From: a virus
IMG/VR virus record: IMGVR_UViG_3300020411_003820
Span: 20,284 to 84,283 of that record
Reading direction: 5' to 3' (one strand)
Length of the DNA stretch: 64,000 nucleotides
Under the pieces are notes generated by a model that was given only the letters and a program-made list of their open reading frames with translations, ran no database searches and was not told the DNA's origin. Shown here one piece after another: positions 61,574 to 64,000 of the stretch. How positions within the stretch are numbered: the stretch's first letter is position 1; every line of letters starts with the position of its first letter. A program made the position numbers and the translations under genes.

Positions 61574-62537
61574 AATATTTGACTGTGTTAATAATACCTT
61601 GTTCATGCTCAAAAAAGGAAAATTTAGGCCACCAATCACGGATGACTGCGCTATGTAAGACTTTCATCGCATCTCCGTCAGTATATGATGTATCAAAGAC
61701 AATTTTACCTTCATAACCAATAGCTTTTTTAATTAAATGCGCAGACTCAGCTATTGAATGACCTTTTTCTTGTCCAACATTAAAAGGTTTAGCAGTTAGC
61801 CCGTATTCAGTTGATATTAATCTTGATCCCATAATCAGTGCATTAGAAAAATCATCTACATAACACCACTCACGCACAGGGTTTCCAGTTCCCCAAACTA
61901 CAAATTCAGGATCGCCTGCTTTTTTAGCCTGAAGCATGCGAATTATCATACCATTTAAAGCGTGAGTATGATTTGGATCTGTTGAATCTCCAGGTCCGTA
62001 AGTATTTGGCAATATTAAATTAATTGTTTTAATGCCATGTTGCATTAGGTAGCATTTTGAAATGTAATAAATTGTTCTTTTTGAATTTCCAAATGAAAAG
62101 ATTGATTCATGGACCGGTCCGCTTTCCCATTCATTTTCTTTCTGTAATTGAGTGCCGCCGGGGTATGAACAATTGGAAAAAGGCTGTATAACCGTTGCTT
62201 CACAACCGACCTCAACCATAGCCTTATAAATATTCAATGTCATTTGAATATTATCGTTAATTACATCAGATGCCTTTTCTTTAACATAATGCAAACTGCC
62301 ACCATGTGAAGCTAAATTGAAAATAAATCTTGGCTGGCTGTCAATAAGCAATTGTTTTGTTTCTTCGTAATTCCTTAAGTCAACACCAAGGGCTCTGGAG
62401 GCAGTGGTAACATTAATCTTGTTACCATCTACATCGGCTGAAGGTATATCGCCAAGGGCTCTTGAGCTAAGTGTTTTTAATTTATTTGTCAAATTTGTTC
62501 CGATAAAACCGGTTGCTCCTAATACGAGTACGTTCAT
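61557..62537 (-). CDS. NAD-dependent epimerase/reductase
   Basis: A 326-residue extended short-chain dehydrogenase. VLVLGATGFIGTNLTNKL is the nucleotide-binding start, FNLASHGGSLHYVKE, QPFSNCSYPGGT and YYISKCYLM (YxxxK) follow, then ILPNTYGPGDS and FVVWGTGNPVREWCYVDDF. The last two blocks recall GDP-fucose synthase, so this could be a second fucose-synthase-like epimerase-reductase or an NDP-sugar reductase. It overlaps the formyltransferase gene by 4 bases. Confidence 0.83.
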   Translation of the reverse strand: MNVLVLGATGFIGTNLTNKLKTLSSRALGDIPSADVDGNKINVTTASRALGVDLRNYEETKQLLIDSQPRFIFNLASHGGSLHYVKEKASDVINDNIQMTLNIYKAMVEVGCEATVIQPFSNCSYPGGTQLQKENEWESGPVHESIFSFGNSKRTIYYISKCYLMQHGIKTINLILPNTYGPGDSTDPNHTHALNGMIIRMLQAKKAGDPEFVVWGTGNPVREWCYVDDFSNALIMGSRLISTEYGLTAKPFNVGQEKGHSIAESAHLIKKAIGYEGKIVFDTSYTDGDAMKVLHSAVIRDWWPKFSFFEHEQGIINTVKYYEDKL

Positions 62538-63226
62538 TTTTTCTCCTTATAATATCTAAATTCATGTCCATGCAACTTCAATTTTGGTCCAAACTTACCA
62601 ATTGCAGTTGCTCGTATAATTTTTTGTAATTCTTCTTGTGATATATTTTGTTCTACTACCTGTAGTTTATCAATTTCTCTAATTCTACCAACTTTAGTGG
62701 CCCACTTTTGCTTTGAGTTATTTTCAACAAATTTTTGTAATATTTCTGCGCCATATTTTGTTATAGTCGTAACTAGATCATAAAACGCAGCTAGCTGTTT
62801 CATGTGGACTCTAGGTAATAATGTTTCAATATTGTCGTTTGGTAGAATTGGAATTCTAAATACCTTAATTATATCACCATTATCAATCTTCTCATTTAAA
62901 TAATGAATAGTGATGCCCGTTGTTTTTTCATTATTATAAAGTGCCCAGTTTACACATCCAGAACCGGGATACTCGGGTGAGCCGGGATGAAAATTTATGG
63001 CTGCTACTTTAGCATTGTCAATAAGAGTTTTTGGCAAAATATAATATGATTTCATATGAAAAATATAGTCACCTTTCCAGTTAATATAATCCTTTGGTAT
63101 TTTTTCTCTTCTATTTTTTGAAGCTTTAATCCAGTCAACATCAAAACCGCACACTTTCAAAAAGTTATTAGCTTTTTGACAATACTCACAGTCTTCAAAA
63201 CCAATAAACAAAGCACGACCCATCAT
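62534..63226 (-). CDS. Sugar N-formyltransferase-like enzyme
   Basis: A 230-residue protein of the formyltransferase family. INFHPGSPEYPGSG contains the catalytic Asn and His, and YLNEKIDNGDII contains the catalytic Asp; the spacing is normal. The N-terminal part is shorter than in methionyl-tRNA formyltransferase. Enzymes of this kind that sit beside sugar aminotransferases make N-formylamino sugars for O-antigens, using formyl-tetrahydrofolate. It overlaps the DegT gene by 4 bases and the epimerase gene by 4 bases. Confidence 0.85.
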   Translation of the reverse strand: MMGRALFIGFEDCEYCQKANNFLKVCGFDVDWIKASKNRREKIPKDYINWKGDYIFHMKSYYILPKTLIDNAKVAAINFHPGSPEYPGSGCVNWALYNNEKTTGITIHYLNEKIDNGDIIKVFRIPILPNDNIETLLPRVHMKQLAAFYDLVTTITKYGAEILQKFVENNSKQKWATKVGRIREIDKLQVVEQNISQEELQKIIRATAIGKFGPKLKLHGHEFRYYKEKK

Positions 63227-63831
63227 TCTGCTTTAAACCTACCCTGCTTAAAAACATCTAAGGTTGTCAAATCAACCCAATCTGTATGAACCCATTTCTT
63301 GGGCGGTGTATCAATAGCAGCAGGCAGTTTTTGTAATCCCAACTCAGCAGTCTCTGGCGTCATATAATAGTGGTAGCCAATCGTTTGGATATTTTGCACA
63401 GACCAAGAAACATCAGGACTTCTGCCGTCATACGACATCTTCTTGAGGGTGTCATAATCTTCTTGGTTATCAAACAAAATAACTCCGCCGCGGCCTAAGC
63501 TCAAGTGTTTTCTAAACTGAAAACTAATACACATGTATGTACCGGGCACATAGCTGTTTGGCTCCCAATGCACAGCAGCATCAACAATCTGGTCAGTCAT
63601 GTAATAATAGTTTTGCCATTCCTCATCTGTCCACTCAATCTCTATATCTAGTTTCTCAGCTAACATCGGTACCGAAAGATATGTGTGTTTTGGTACAGTA
63701 ATCTTTTGTGTACCTCTCATTCGTAAACAAAGTTCAATCCCATGAGTACAACAATCAACGGCAACCGCGTAAGGGGCTCCAAAAAACTTTGCGATTTCTC
63801 TCTCGAAATCAGCAATCACTTCAAACGACAT
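63223..63831 (-). CDS. Short DegT/DnrJ-type sugar aminotransferase
   Basis: A 202-residue protein of the PLP-dependent DegT/DnrJ/EryC1/StrS family. FGAPYAVAVDCCTHGIELCL is the conserved N-terminal block and ISFQFRKHLSLGRGG is the PLP-lysine block (usually SF..SKNLG..GEGG), so the lysine is present. The typical length is about 370 residues; here a middle segment of about 60 residues and the C-terminal domain are missing. It overlaps the next upstream frame by one base (TAATG). Activity in this short form is uncertain; with the formyltransferase it probably makes or once made a formylated amino sugar. Confidence 0.8.
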   Translation of the reverse strand: MSFEVIADFEREIAKFFGAPYAVAVDCCTHGIELCLRMRGTQKITVPKHTYLSVPMLAEKLDIEIEWTDEEWQNYYYMTDQIVDAAVHWEPNSYVPGTYMCISFQFRKHLSLGRGGVILFDNQEDYDTLKKMSYDGRSPDVSWSVQNIQTIGYHYYMTPETAELGLQKLPAAIDTPPKKWVHTDWVDLTTLDVFKQGRFKAE

Positions 63832-64000
63832 TACAACTCCTTAATTTGGTTTATTAAGTTTTTAGCCATATGATGCCATGTATAGTTGTTAGTGGCTGTA
63901 TCATACGCTGTTTCAATGACCCGACTCATTTCACTTTCATTGTTCAAATAATAATCAAGCTTTTCATCAAAATCACTTAAATCATTATTAAAGATAACAC
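63831..64000 (-). CDS. C-terminal end of a glycosyltransferase-like protein (cut by window edge)
   Basis: The last 56 codons of a gene run from the window edge to a TAA at 63831. The end, with LSDFDEKLDYYLNNESEMSRV and TATNNYTWHHMAKNLINQI, matches the usual closing helix of GT-B glycosyltransferases (CgeB/group-1 type: a helix with a final TxxH or YTW followed by a helix). The stop overlaps the DegT ATG by one base, so it is translationally coupled. Assignment is moderate because only the end is visible. Confidence 0.5.
   Translation of the reverse strand, partial: VIFNNDLSDFDEKLDYYLNNESEMSRVIETAYDTATNNYTWHHMAKNLINQIKEL

Noticed and set aside
61574-61639. Longer N-terminus for the sulfotransferase-like protein
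   Set aside because: The upstream part lies inside the epimerase gene and includes no ribosome site; I kept the ATG at 61573, with some doubt.
1-64000. tRNA genes, CRISPR arrays, insertion sequences, attachment sites
   Set aside because: Intergenic gaps are nearly all under 110 bases and showed no cloverleaf, direct-repeat array or transposase; the absence is by eye and not by search tools.

Overview
This window is a stretch of a large, AT-rich tailed-phage genome with a contractile (T4-type) tail. No cellular housekeeping genes are visible. The T4-type marks are a GPW/gp25 baseplate protein followed by a gp6/baseplate-J protein, a gp55-like late sigma factor, gp47/gp46 recombination functions, a TOPRIM primase and a RuvC-type resolvase. 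All genes I can support lie on the minus strand, so transcription runs from base 64000 towards base 1. Genes are tightly packed, with many 1-20 base overlaps. I see no tRNA, rRNA, CRISPR array or insertion sequence. The overall style (protein families, large lectin-like virion proteins, the short N-terminal peptide discussed below) suggests a marine phage. The host cannot be fixed from sequence; one lipoprotein gene has the look of uncultured marine Myxococcota or related deltaproteobacteria, but that is a weak hint.

Layout by region, low to high coordinates. (1) 1-9967 is the replication, recombination and host-interaction end. It holds an FtsZ/tubulin-like GTPase cut by the window edge, a single polypeptide fusing the gp47/SbcD nuclease to the gp46/SbcC ATPase, three proteins sharing an N-terminal LKQII-type peptide, a PKD-like lipoprotein, primase, Hsp20, an FKBP-type prolyl isomerase and a RuvC-like resolvase. 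Several sigma70-like promoters (TTGACA, 16-17 bases, TATAAT-like) and one clear intrinsic terminator lie between these genes. (2) 9980-49591 is a 40-kb virion block: a family of tail or fibre-like proteins, a 4112-residue giant with three LamG-like domains, gp6, gp25, a 2111-residue protein opening with an EF-hand loop, a spike-like protein and a spike or hub protein carrying an M23 peptidase. (3) 49591-51369 is a small control cassette: gp55-like sigma factor, a membrane-anchored protein, an FmdB-type zinc ribbon and two small unknowns. (4) 51370-64000 is a surface-glycan cassette. It has six extended short-chain dehydrogenases (including Gmd and Fcl), a nucleotide-sugar dehydrogenase, a fucosyltransferase-like GT11, a second GT-like protein, a sugar C-methyltransferase, a sulfotransferase-like protein, a formyltransferase, a DegT aminotransferase, a DUF962/Mpo1 membrane protein and the end of another glycosyltransferase.

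How the parts fit: the glycan cassette can plausibly make GDP-4-keto-6-deoxymannose (Gmd) and split it between GDP-fucose (Fcl, then GT11) and an N-formylated 4-amino sugar (DegT plus formyltransferase). This could serve either to modify the host envelope or to glycosylate the large tail proteins encoded next door. The sigma factor sits just downstream of the glycan genes and just upstream of the virion block, as expected for a switch to late expression. The most unusual points are the FtsZ-like protein in a T4-type phage, the fused Mre11-Rad50 analogue, the shared terminal peptide with a possible prohead-protease site, the Mpo1-like gene, and the giant lectin-like tail protein.
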